A stretch of 64,000 bases of DNA from Vulcanimicrobiota bacterium (GTDB lineage: Bacteria > Vulcanimicrobiota > Vulcanimicrobiia > Eremiobacterales > Eremiobacteraceae), in NCBI GenBank assembly GCA_019235715.1, contig JAFAKE010000051.1:24052-88051 (forward strand), read 5' to 3'. Position 1 is the stretch's first letter; each line of letters opens with the position of its first letter. Shown here piece by piece: positions 30,074 to 38,942 of this stretch. A program made the translations under genes and the position numbers. The notes below the pieces were generated by a model, which had not been told where the DNA came from, did not search any database, and saw only the letters and a program-made list of their open reading frames with translations.

Positions 30074-31261
30074 TTACCGGGAGAGGCCCTTCATGTTGCC
30101 GACCGTTGTGTTCCAAAGCAGCTGCGCACGCCATCCCGGCGCGGTCGAGCCGCTGACCATGTTGACCTCAGCGTTGAGCATCAACGCGTTCGCGTTGTTC
30201 GTCGCGACGTGTCGCGATAGCATCGCGCCGATGTCGATGTAGCCGTAGTGGTTGAGATCGCCGAGCGCGTCATAGGTCCCCTCGTATCGGGCGCCAAGCA
30301 TGACCTTGGATTCCAAGAACGGCTCGAAGACGTCAACCGTGTAACCGCCCGAGCTCACAGGACCGACGCCGGGGGCGGCGTTGTTATCGTGATTGGTCGC
30401 CCACATCGCGAACAGCCCAGGCCAGCCATGCTGCGGATCCATCTCGACATATGGCGTGATCGAGCTGTACTGATCGTAGGTGCCATCCGACAACGGCCAC
30501 GATCCAGTCGCGCCATAGACGCCCGCTTCGAAAGGCTTATCCGGACGCGCGTATGCGACGCGATATTGGAACGTCTTGTCGGTCGGCGTCGTGAAGTCGA
30601 AGGCGGTGTTAAGATCGCCGCCTGGTCCGCCGTATCCGGCTTCGACGATATATCCGGGCCGCACATAATTGAGTTTGGCGCCCCAGCGATTTGATTGCAG
30701 CTCCCACACATGCTCGCCGACGGTTATGTTCGGCGGCGCAAATGCTGACAACTCAAACCACATCGAGAACGGCGACGGCGCAGGAACTTCATATTTGCCA
30801 ACCGTGAGATGCGAGTCGCGGTGGAACAGATTGTTATATGTGAGCCACAACGTATCGGTGAACCCGGGTTCATTGCCCGACACGATCCATTGCTGCGCGT
30901 GCACGGTGATGTCGCTGCCGATATAGCCGGCGGCCTGGACGTTGAGATTGCCAAAGATCAATTTGCCGGGGAAGTCGGGGTTTTGCGTGTCGGTCGTCGC
31001 CGCTTCTTGCACCCACAGGGGGTTGACGCTGTGAATAACGCCCGGATCGAGCGACGCATAGCCGGTGCGCTGCACGTACCGGCCGTACGCGTTGAGCGCC
31101 GGTATGTTCTCATGGCATACTTCGCAATTAATGCCGTACGCTTGCGCGAACGGCGGCATCGCCTGCGTCGGCTTCATGCTTTCGATCACAAATGCGAGCG
31201 CAACGATGCTACTTACGACGAGGACCGTCGCCTTGACGGTCCCTCGCATAGCGGCGTTCAC
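30074..31261 (-). CDS. CXXCH-containing outer-membrane beta-barrel-like protein
   Basis: Signal anchor, MPPFAQAYGINCEVCHENIPALNAYGRYVQRTGYASL (heme c motif), then aromatic-rich, alternating beta-strand-like sequence. GTG start overlaps the upstream cupredoxin stop. Confidence 0.75.
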   Translation of the reverse strand: MNAAMRGTVKATVLVVSSIVALAFVIESMKPTQAMPPFAQAYGINCEVCHENIPALNAYGRYVQRTGYASLDPGVIHSVNPLWVQEAATTDTQNPDFPGKLIFGNLNVQAAGYIGSDITVHAQQWIVSGNEPGFTDTLWLTYNNLFHRDSHLTVGKYEVPAPSPFSMWFELSAFAPPNITVGEHVWELQSNRWGAKLNYVRPGYIVEAGYGGPGGDLNTAFDFTTPTDKTFQYRVAYARPDKPFEAGVYGATGSWPLSDGTYDQYSSITPYVEMDPQHGWPGLFAMWATNHDNNAAPGVGPVSSGGYTVDVFEPFLESKVMLGARYEGTYDALGDLNHYGYIDIGAMLSRHVATNNANALMLNAEVNMVSGSTAPGWRAQLLWNTTVGNMKGLSR

Positions 31262-31614
31262 GCCTTGACCTCGACGGTCAGCGTCATGTCGCCGTGTCCT
31301 TGTCCGCACGGTATGCTGCAGTGGATGACGTACGTTCCCGCCTTCTTGGGCGTCACCGAAACGTCGACGAACTTGCCCGGCGCGATCGTCGTCTGTGGAA
31401 TCCCGAGGTCATCGGATTGGATGCCGTGGACGCCGCCACTGGAGGTGATATGCAGCACGGTCGTCTCCCCGACGTGCATCTCGATGGTGTTCGGAGTGAA
31501 CTTCCAGTTCGCGGCCACGACATCGACCGTCGGATGCGCCAGTGCCGGCGCCGCGAGCACAAGAACGGCCACGCCCGCAAGCGCGGCGGCGTACCGAGAA
31601 ATCGAAAGGGTCAT
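31258..31614 (-). CDS. Secreted cupredoxin with CuA-type ligand motif
   Basis: Signal MTLSISRYAAALAGVAVLVLAAPALA; WKFTPNTIEMHVGETTVLHITSSGGVHGI; C-terminal HCSIPCGQGHGDM (C-x3-C-x3-H-x2-M). Confidence 0.87.
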   Translation of the reverse strand: MTLSISRYAAALAGVAVLVLAAPALAHPTVDVVAANWKFTPNTIEMHVGETTVLHITSSGGVHGIQSDDLGIPQTTIAPGKFVDVSVTPKKAGTYVIHCSIPCGQGHGDMTLTVEVKA

Positions 31615-31801
31615 AATTGCGTACCTCCTAGGCGACATTCTGTCAGCCCGGGACGGCGTTCGCATGATGGGGGCGTGAAGCGCGTCGGAAGGATTGTGAA
31701 GGCTGCTACTTATCGTGCAGCCGGGACAAGCCGGCGTAGCCGCCGGCCACTAGCTCGTACAGCGCACTACCACGAATTGCAGCGCGCCCACCCCGTGCGC
31801 G

Positions 31802-33430
31802 TCACCACGTGCGTAGGCCGGGCGCTCCATACGGATGCATCGCGATCAGCTCGTGCACCGGGCCGATGTATGCGAGAACCGCTAGCACGAGCGCCGCGCC
31901 CGCCCAGGCGGACAGACGATCGAACGCGGGCGGCGTCGGCATCGCTTCGGGTTCCGGCTCGGCGAAAGCGACCGGCTGGTCGTTCGGCTGAGCCGAGAAA
32001 CGTGTGCCGATCGCGACGGTCGCGAACATCAGAATGCTCAGGAACAAGATCGTGCCGCCGACGGCTGCCATGATCATCTCGGGCATCCATGCGTGTGCGG
32101 CCGCGACGCCTGCGTATGAGACGTCATCCGTGCGCCGCGGCGATCCCAGGATACCAGCCCAGTGCATCGCGGTCGACATAACGAGCATGCCGATGAACCA
32201 CGCCCAGGTCTGTGCAAGCGCCAGTTTTGGCGCCCACAACTTGCGGCCGGTCAGCGCGGGAACCAGCCAGTACGCGGCGCCGACGAACGTCAGCGCGACC
32301 GGCCCGCCGACGGTGACGTGGAAATGCCCGACGATCCACATCGTGTTGTGCACGAGCGTGTCGATGCTGTACGACGCGTTGACGATGCCGCCGGCACCGC
32401 CGAAGATGAACAACACCATCGCAAGCGCTGGCCCGCAGAACGCGGGATTGCTCCAGGGCAGCGAGCGGATGACGCCGATAAAACCGGGCTGGCCTTTGGC
32501 GCGCGCGGACATCTCGAACGACGCGAAGATCGCGAACGCCGTCATGATCGAAGGGATGACGACGCCGTAGGTCGTCATCGTGTGCACCCATTTCCAGCCT
32601 GCCGCGATACCGGGCTCCATGAACTCGTGATGCAATCCGACGGGCGTCGAGAGGATGAGCAGCAGCAGAAACGCGAGGCGCGTCAGGCCATCGCTGAACA
32701 CCTTGCCGCCATAGAACACGGGCACGACGTTGTACCAGATCAGATACGCGCCCATGATCCAGAAGTACACGAGCGGGTGTCCGAAATACCAGAAGAGCAT
32801 GCGCGTCATCATGACGTCGACGGTCGGCACCCAGTTGAGCGACCACGGAATGAGGTAGAAGAGCATTTCTATCGCGACCCCGATCGTCGCAATCGTCCAC
32901 ATGATGAACGTGCACGCCGCCCCGTGCACCACGAGCGGCAGCTTCATGCCCGGTTGCGTGCGCCGGAAATAGACGACGTTCTCCAGGATCTCTGCGAGCA
33001 CGAACCACGTCGCGACGACGAGCAGCGTCGCGCCGATGTAGAACGCCGGGTGCGCTTTGAGCGGCGCATAAAACGTGTAGAGCACCGACGCGTTGCCCGA
33101 CAGGATCGCCCACGTCGCCATGAGCGTGCCGAACAGCATCACAAAAAATCCGGACCAGCCGAGGCGCAGCGAGCGCTCGCGCGGCACAGCCCTGTAGACC
33201 ATGAACAGCGACAAGCCGCAGATGAAGAACGTCGTGAACACGATCGCCATGAGCACGCCATGCGCCGTCAACATGCGATAGTAATCGAACCAACCTGGAG
33301 CGACGAACGCCTTGGCGCGAGAGTAGGATTGCAGCAGTCCGAAGATCGCGCCGACCACCAACGCGCCCGTCGCGGTATAGACGTAGGCGAGCGGCAGGCG
33401 GTTCTCGCGTTCGACTTGTGCCAGCGCCAC
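31802..33430 (-). CDS. ba3-type cytochrome c oxidase subunit I
   Basis: LTAHGVLMAIVFTTFFICGL, WYFGHPLVYFWIMGAYLIWYNVVP, VGLHHEFMEPGIAAGWKWVHTMTTYGVV, NTMWIVGHFHVTVGGPVALTFVGAAYWLVPALTGR. Confidence 0.95.
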   Translation of the reverse strand: MALAQVERENRLPLAYVYTATGALVVGAIFGLLQSYSRAKAFVAPGWFDYYRMLTAHGVLMAIVFTTFFICGLSLFMVYRAVPRERSLRLGWSGFFVMLFGTLMATWAILSGNASVLYTFYAPLKAHPAFYIGATLLVVATWFVLAEILENVVYFRRTQPGMKLPLVVHGAACTFIMWTIATIGVAIEMLFYLIPWSLNWVPTVDVMMTRMLFWYFGHPLVYFWIMGAYLIWYNVVPVFYGGKVFSDGLTRLAFLLLLILSTPVGLHHEFMEPGIAAGWKWVHTMTTYGVVIPSIMTAFAIFASFEMSARAKGQPGFIGVIRSLPWSNPAFCGPALAMVLFIFGGAGGIVNASYSIDTLVHNTMWIVGHFHVTVGGPVALTFVGAAYWLVPALTGRKLWAPKLALAQTWAWFIGMLVMSTAMHWAGILGSPRRTDDVSYAGVAAAHAWMPEMIMAAVGGTILFLSILMFATVAIGTRFSAQPNDQPVAFAEPEPEAMPTPPAFDRLSAWAGAALVLAVLAYIGPVHELIAMHPYGAPGLRTW

Positions 33431-33434
33431 CGTG

Positions 33435-33908
33435 TTATTGGACCTCGATCGTGCCGTACATATAATGATGCTCGCGCCCGCAATACTCGTTGCACAGCAG
33501 CAGATGCTCGCCCGGCGTGCGGAAGACGTGCGTCGCGGAGCTCACCCAGCCCGGCACGACCATCATATTGACGTCGGTGTTCGTGATGAAAAAGCCGTGC
33601 ACGACGTCGGGGCTGGTGACGAAGAACGTGACGTTGGCGCCGGCAGGGACGCTGATCAGCGGCGGCCTGAACGCGGGATAGCGCGCGACGACATAGACCT
33701 CATACTCTTTGTCGCCCACCTTGCGTACGCCGGGGTTGTCAAAGGGCGGGGTTTGCGCGACTTTGGCCGGATCGATCGTTTGGATGTGGCTGGGCGGAAT
33801 GATGCCCTCGCTGATGGCGGCGGTGGCCAGCACGCCGAGAAATAGCACGAGCGCCACGATGCCGAACGTCATCCAAATGCGCTCGACGCGATTGATGTGC
33901 ACGCTCAC
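33435..33908 (-). CDS. Cytochrome c oxidase subunit II (CuA)
   Basis: Single N-terminal TM; TSPDVVHGFFITNTDVNMMVVPGWVS...LLLCNEYCGREHHYMYGTIEV (CuA motif C-x3-C-x3-H-x2-M). Confidence 0.93.
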   Translation of the reverse strand: MSVHINRVERIWMTFGIVALVLFLGVLATAAISEGIIPPSHIQTIDPAKVAQTPPFDNPGVRKVGDKEYEVYVVARYPAFRPPLISVPAGANVTFFVTSPDVVHGFFITNTDVNMMVVPGWVSSATHVFRTPGEHLLLCNEYCGREHHYMYGTIEVQ

Positions 33909-34024
33909 CACCTGCTCGTCATGAGGGCGAACATCGCCACCCAGACGGCGACCAGAAACACACCGAGGATGGTCACGAACAGGGCAGTCGCGGGAAGCGG
34001 CTGGTCTTTGCGATCGTCGCTCAC
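33905..34024 (-). CDS. Predicted 39-aa single-TM subunit IIa of ba3 oxidase (CbaD-like)
   Basis: GTG at 34024: VSDDRKDQPLPATALFVTILGVFLVAVWVAMFALMTSRW*. TGA overlaps the subunit II GTG (GTGAGC). Below the ORF track length cutoff. Confidence 0.72.
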   Translation of the reverse strand: MSDDRKDQPLPATALFVTILGVFLVAVWVAMFALMTSRW

Positions 34025-34075
34025 AGGCCCATCGTAACAACGGGTCGGCGAGAAGCGTGTGAAGATTCTTTGAAC

Positions 34076-35902
34076 TTAGCGGGGGACCGCTGCGCGGGCC
34101 GCGGCCTCGCGCAGGCGTGCGCTTTGCACCGCGACGCTCGCCAGTTGGGCGAAGACTTCGATCGTGCGCACGGTTTCGTCATCGGGAACCATGTGATCGC
34201 GCGGCTCGTCGGGCGACAGCACGCCGATCAACGTCCCGTCCGAGTCGAAGAACGGGAAGATCAACAGGTCCTCTTCGTGCCATTCGCCGGGCGCGTTGCG
34301 CGGCAGCTTCGAGAGCTGCGGGTTGCGCGTCACGCCGCCCGGGGCGTGCAGCTCCATCGGCGTGTAATAGTACGTGTCGCGCACGCGCGCACGCGGTGAC
34401 ATCGAAGCCTGCAGCTCCGCGTCGCTGAGCTCTTGACCCACGACCGCGGACGAATATCCCAGGGCCGCGCGGCGCACGAAGACGTTGCGCACGGGATCGC
34501 GCACGACGATCGTGCCGGCAGTGAAATTGAACTGGCTGACGGCGACCTCGAGGATGGTGTTGAGAACGCGATCGAGGTCGCGCTCTTTGAAGATCGAGAC
34601 CGATAGGTCAAGGATACTCGACAGGCGCGCGGCCTGCTTGCGGCGCCCTTCCGCTGCGGTCTCCGCTTCGCGATAGAGGCGCTGGATCTGCCGGTTCGTC
34701 TCGGAAAGCTCTTCGGCTTTGCGCTGCTCGGTCGAGAACAGGTGGACGTTTTCGATGGCGGCGGCCGCCAGATGTGCGAAAAGCGCGACGTTATCTATGG
34801 TACCGCGCGACGGCACGCGGTTGTCCGCGGGCGCATCGGGCACCAACAGGCCGATGACGTCGCCTGAGGAGGAGTGCAGTTGAAAGATCAGGGTGTCCGC
34901 TTCGTTCCAGTCGTCTTGTTGCGCGCGCGGCTCGCCCAGACGCGTGCTGTCATAGACGACGGCAGGGTCCGTGTACCAGCTCTGCTGCTCGACCGGCGCA
35001 TAGTACACCCACGTCCGCACGGAGAAGCGCTTGTCCATCTTGAGGTCGGCCTGGGCGAACGCGACTTCGCGGTGGCGCAGCATCAGCTCGACGGCCGGCG
35101 GATAGCCGCGCACCGCGCTGTAGCGGTACGTGGCACGATCGCGATCGGCGACCAAGATCGAGCCGCAGCGGAAGCCGAATGCGTTGATCGTCGCTTCGAG
35201 AATGCGGTCGAGCAGCGAGCCGAGGTCGCGCTCGCGCATGAGCGTCACGCTCAGTTCGACGACTTTTCGCAGGGTCGCCGCCTGCGCTCGCGTCTCCGCA
35301 AGCATCGCCTCTTCCACTTCGGCCGCGCGGCTCAGCTCTTGGCTGCGCTTGGCGAGCGCTTGATTGCGTTCGTCGATCTCGCGGACGAGCAGTCCGACGT
35401 TCAGGACGTTGAGCCAAAGCACCGCGATCTGGAACAGCAGATTGACGATCATTTGGCCGGGCGGCGCCGGCGCGATATGCATGAGCTGCCCGATCGCGAT
35501 GATCAGCGTGCCGCCCGCGCCGGAGATCAACGCGCCTGCGTAGCGTTCGCGCGCCGCGGCGATCGCGGTGAAGATGACAAGGCCGACCCATGTGTTCGGG
35601 AACTGCGGCTCGTACGCCAGCACGACTGCGGACAGCGCGATGAAGTCGACGACGAGAAGCGCCCGTGCGTTCCAACGCACGAGCCCGACGCTGTTCGCGC
35701 GCGAATTGATGAGATACGAGACGAGCGTCGCGAGCAGCCACACGACGAGCGCGGTGGGCTGAACCCACGGGGGCGACGACTGCGGCAAGCCGATGGCGAC
35801 CGCCGCGCCGATGAAAACCGTGATCAGCCGGACCCGCAGGATGCTGGCCTCGGTCTTACGCGCTTCCTCTAGAGTCGGTGTGGACGTGTACTGCAACATC
35901 AA
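34076..35902 (-). CDS. Membrane-anchored multi-GAF sensor protein
   Basis: N-terminal multi-TM region (LITVFIGAAVAIGLPQ...ALVVWLLATLVSYLI...), coiled coil, then GAF-like repeats (FERDLDRVLNTILEVAVSQFNFTAGTIVV...; RERDLGSLLDRILEATINAFGFRCGSILVAD). No kinase, GGDEF or PP2C motifs seen. Confidence 0.75.
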   Translation of the reverse strand: MMLQYTSTPTLEEARKTEASILRVRLITVFIGAAVAIGLPQSSPPWVQPTALVVWLLATLVSYLINSRANSVGLVRWNARALLVVDFIALSAVVLAYEPQFPNTWVGLVIFTAIAAARERYAGALISGAGGTLIIAIGQLMHIAPAPPGQMIVNLLFQIAVLWLNVLNVGLLVREIDERNQALAKRSQELSRAAEVEEAMLAETRAQAATLRKVVELSVTLMRERDLGSLLDRILEATINAFGFRCGSILVADRDRATYRYSAVRGYPPAVELMLRHREVAFAQADLKMDKRFSVRTWVYYAPVEQQSWYTDPAVVYDSTRLGEPRAQQDDWNEADTLIFQLHSSSGDVIGLLVPDAPADNRVPSRGTIDNVALFAHLAAAAIENVHLFSTEQRKAEELSETNRQIQRLYREAETAAEGRRKQAARLSSILDLSVSIFKERDLDRVLNTILEVAVSQFNFTAGTIVVRDPVRNVFVRRAALGYSSAVVGQELSDAELQASMSPRARVRDTYYYTPMELHAPGGVTRNPQLSKLPRNAPGEWHEEDLLIFPFFDSDGTLIGVLSPDEPRDHMVPDDETVRTIEVFAQLASVAVQSARLREAAARAAVPR

Positions 35903-35974
35903 AAAACGGGCTCTTTAGAAGTATCGGCAGGTCCCTGGCAGGTCCACCTGGCGCCGCAAGGGCAAGCCCGCGTC

Positions 35975-36349
35975 ATGAAGCAGATATCGACGCCTGAGGC
36001 GCCTCGCCCCGTCGCCGCCTATTCCCAGGGGATCGAAGCGGCGGGCTTTATCTTCACGGCCGGACAGGTCGGACTCCATCCCGTGAGCGGCACGCTGGCA
36101 GTCGGCATCGATGCCCAAGCCGAGCTCGCGTTCGGCAACGTCGCCGCGGTCGTGCGCGCGGCCGGCTTGAAGACGGCGAACATCGCCAAGGTGACGATAT
36201 TTATGACTGATCTGACGCAATTCGGGCGCGTGAACGTCATTTACGAGCGCTTTGTCGGCGAGCACAAACCGGCGCGCACGACGGTCGGCGTCAGCGCGTT
36301 GCCGCTCGGCGCGCTCATCGAGGTCGAGGCGATCGCGATTCGACCTTAG
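35975..36349 (+). CDS. RidA/YjgF family protein
   Basis: MKQISTPEAPRPVAAYSQGIEAAGFIFTAGQVGLHP...NVAAVVRAAGLKTANIAKVTIFMTDLTQFGRVN...RTTVGVSALPLGALIEVEAIA. Confidence 0.96.
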   Translation: MKQISTPEAPRPVAAYSQGIEAAGFIFTAGQVGLHPVSGTLAVGIDAQAELAFGNVAAVVRAAGLKTANIAKVTIFMTDLTQFGRVNVIYERFVGEHKPARTTVGVSALPLGALIEVEAIAIRP

Positions 36350-37554
36350 CGCTTGACCTGCGATTCGATCGTGGCGAGCTCCGACGCAGCCTCGGGATCT
36401 TTCGGATCTTCCTGCAGCGCGATCTTGAATTGATCTTCGGCGAGCGGCAGCTTCTTTTGCGCCTCGTACGTCAGACCCAAGCCGAAGTGCAGGCGCGGGC
36501 TCTTGGGCTGCAACGCGAGTCCCTTGATGAACGCCGCCTCGGCGAGGTTGAGCTGATTGTGCGTGTAGTACAGCGAGCCGAGGTTGATGTACACGTTGCG
36601 CTCGTGCGGATCGAGATTGATCGCGCGCTGAAATTCTTCGACCGCTTTCGTGAACTGGTTGAGATGGTCGTAGGCGACGCCGAGATTCTCATAACCCAGC
36701 GCCAGCTGCGGCTCCAGCTCGACCGCGTGATTGAACTTCTCGATGCCGGCGTCGTACTGGCCCTCATTGACCAACTCGACGCCCCAATTGTTCCATGCAA
36801 ACGCATAGTGCGAATCGATGGCGAGCGCGGTCTTGTATTGATTGATCGCGTCGTCGTAACGGCCTTCTTCGCCGTACACGTTGCCGAGCAGATTGTACGC
36901 GTCGGTATAGCGCGCGTCGCGGTCGAGCGCGTATTGCAGCTGCGCGATCGCCGCGTCGTACTTCTTTTCGGCTTTATAGATCGACGCCAGATTATAGTGA
37001 TTCGACGGCTCGTACGGATTGCGCGTCTCTTCAAGTTTGTACTCGGCTTCGAGCTCGCCTAAGCGCCCTTCGTCTGAATAGAGCAGCACGAGGTTCGCAA
37101 AGCCCTCTCTGGAGGGCAAGCTCTTGCGAAAGGCGCTCACCGCGTCGTCAAACCTGTCTTCGGCGGAATACACGCCGCCGATGCGGTTCCATACATCGCG
37201 GTTGTTCGGATCCACTGCGAGCACGGCGTTGTAGGCGGCTTCGGCGGCCTGATAATGCTCCAACCGGTACTCGACGTCGCCAAGCAGACGCTGGATCTCG
37301 ATGTTGCGCGGCTCGAGCGTTGCGGCGCGATGCAGCTCCTGCGCGGCCGCTTCGTTGTCGCCCTTATCTGCATCGGCGCGCGCGGCCGCCAACAACTGCG
37401 CGCTTGCTGAGGGATGCGCGTTTGCCGGAGAGGCGACCGATGGATAGGTTTGGCCGGGCGGCGCGGAGCTATCGGCGCTCGCCGGAAGGTTGACGCAAAG
37501 GACGCCACATGCGCACAGCGCTGCGGCGGCCAGGCAGACGGAAAATCGAAACAT
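36346..37554 (-). CDS. Secreted TPR-repeat protein
   Basis: Signal peptide plus multiple TPR units (YDDAINQYKTALAIDSHYAFAWNNWGVELVNEGQYDAGIEKFNHAVELEPQLALGYENLG). Confidence 0.92.
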   Translation of the reverse strand: MFRFSVCLAAAALCACGVLCVNLPASADSSAPPGQTYPSVASPANAHPSASAQLLAAARADADKGDNEAAAQELHRAATLEPRNIEIQRLLGDVEYRLEHYQAAEAAYNAVLAVDPNNRDVWNRIGGVYSAEDRFDDAVSAFRKSLPSREGFANLVLLYSDEGRLGELEAEYKLEETRNPYEPSNHYNLASIYKAEKKYDAAIAQLQYALDRDARYTDAYNLLGNVYGEEGRYDDAINQYKTALAIDSHYAFAWNNWGVELVNEGQYDAGIEKFNHAVELEPQLALGYENLGVAYDHLNQFTKAVEEFQRAINLDPHERNVYINLGSLYYTHNQLNLAEAAFIKGLALQPKSPRLHFGLGLTYEAQKKLPLAEDQFKIALQEDPKDPEAASELATIESQVKR

Positions 37555-37721
37555 AGCGTGACTCGCTGACTACGCTCTTTTTGAACGCCCGTGTACGCTC
37601 AAGTATACCGCGCCGCCACGCGCCATGCAACGCAGGGAGGCTCACACCAGGGCTCGGGCTGGCCTGAGCGAAACCCGCGGGGCGGTCCACCCTCGGCGAC
37701 CTGAAAGCGGAGCGACCATCC

Positions 37722-38066
37722 ATGCGGTTTGCGCTTTTCGGAGCCGTCTGCGCAGCGGCGCTGGCGCTTGGCGGCTGCCCGAACCCGAACCAGATCGGCG
37801 TGCAGCAGTTTGGCACGATCACGGCCACCGTGCTGCTCGCGAGCAACAACCAGCCCGTGGCGAACGCATTGGTTGCGGTGAACACCGGGCCTGGTGGGCA
37901 GTGCAAGACCGGCGCTGACGGCACGTGCACGCTGAATCAGGTCCCCGTCGGCCCGCAATCGGTGACCGCCAATGCGACGGGACTGCAAGGTCCGCCGGTC
38001 GCGGTCAACGTCGCGCAGCAGAACCAGAACTACCCTGTCACGATCCTCATGTATCCCTCGAGCTGA
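37722..38066 (+). CDS. Putative lipoprotein with carboxypeptidase-regulatory-like fold
   Basis: Lipobox-like ALALGGCPNPNQ; TATVLLASNNQPVANALVAVNTGPGGQCKTGADGTCTLNQVPVGPQSVTANATG. Confidence 0.65.
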   Translation: MRFALFGAVCAAALALGGCPNPNQIGVQQFGTITATVLLASNNQPVANALVAVNTGPGGQCKTGADGTCTLNQVPVGPQSVTANATGLQGPPVAVNVAQQNQNYPVTILMYPSS

Positions 38067-38078
38067 TGCCCCGTCCGC

Positions 38079-38900
38079 ATGCCTGAGCTGCCCGAGCTCG
38101 AGCTGTTGCGCGAGCAGCTGGGCAAGCACGCCGGCGGCGCCAAGATCATCAACGTCGTCCTCGATCCGAAACGCGCATTCATCATCCGCTATCCGCCGAT
38201 GGATTTCGCGCGCGAGCTCACCGGCAAACGTATCGCCGGCGTGGGCAGGCGCGGCAAGTTCTTGATGGTATCGTTTGCGGACTTCGACAAGCAGCTGATC
38301 GTCAATCCGATGTTGGGCGGCCGATTTGCGATTGCCAGCCGCGCGGCGCCGGCGCTGGCGTCGACGTGTTTTACGCTGCAGCTCGAGAAAGCGCTCGACG
38401 TGCGCTTCTTGGACTCCACCCAGATGGCGCGCATCTATCTGACGGCGACGCCCGAAACGGATGTCCCCGCGTTCGCGCAGCTCGGCCCCGACGCGCTCGA
38501 TCCCGCTTTGACCTACGACGTCTTTGCGGCACGTCTGCGCAAGCACCGCGGCGAGCTTAAGAACGTGCTGCGCAATCAGGCATTCGTCTCCGGGATCGGC
38601 AACGCGTACGCGGACGAAATCCTCTTCGCCGCGCGGCTGCGGCCGCTGCGCCGAGCCGGCACGCTCGACGATCGAGAGCGCCATGCGTTATACGATGCGA
38701 TGCGCGCGACGCTGCGCGAAGCGATTGAGATCACCGGTGCGCAGTATGCGGCGGGCAAGCATCCGCTGCATAAACAAGAGCGCAGCTTCATGAAGATCCA
38801 TGGCCGCAAGAAAACGACGTGTCCCCGTTGTGGCCACCGCATTTCCGTGGTGCATCCTGGGGGCGAGGCGACGTACTACTGCCGCGGCTGCCAACTGTAG
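38079..38900 (+). CDS. mutM: Formamidopyrimidine-DNA glycosylase
   Basis: MPELPELELLREQL; ELKNVLRNQAFVSGIGNAYADEILFAARL; zinc finger CPRCGHRISVVHPGGEATYYCRGCQ. Confidence 0.96.
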   Translation: MPELPELELLREQLGKHAGGAKIINVVLDPKRAFIIRYPPMDFARELTGKRIAGVGRRGKFLMVSFADFDKQLIVNPMLGGRFAIASRAAPALASTCFTLQLEKALDVRFLDSTQMARIYLTATPETDVPAFAQLGPDALDPALTYDVFAARLRKHRGELKNVLRNQAFVSGIGNAYADEILFAARLRPLRRAGTLDDRERHALYDAMRATLREAIEITGAQYAAGKHPLHKQERSFMKIHGRKKTTCPRCGHRISVVHPGGEATYYCRGCQL

Positions 38901-38942
38901 AATCGCGCAGGCGCTGCGCCGCTCGAGGTGAAAGCGCGGCCC

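Noticed and set aside
32162-33571. 469-aa plus-strand ORF opposite oxidase subunit I
   Set aside because: Charged low-complexity (R/H/D/E) antisense frame; the true gene is oxidase subunit I on the minus strand.
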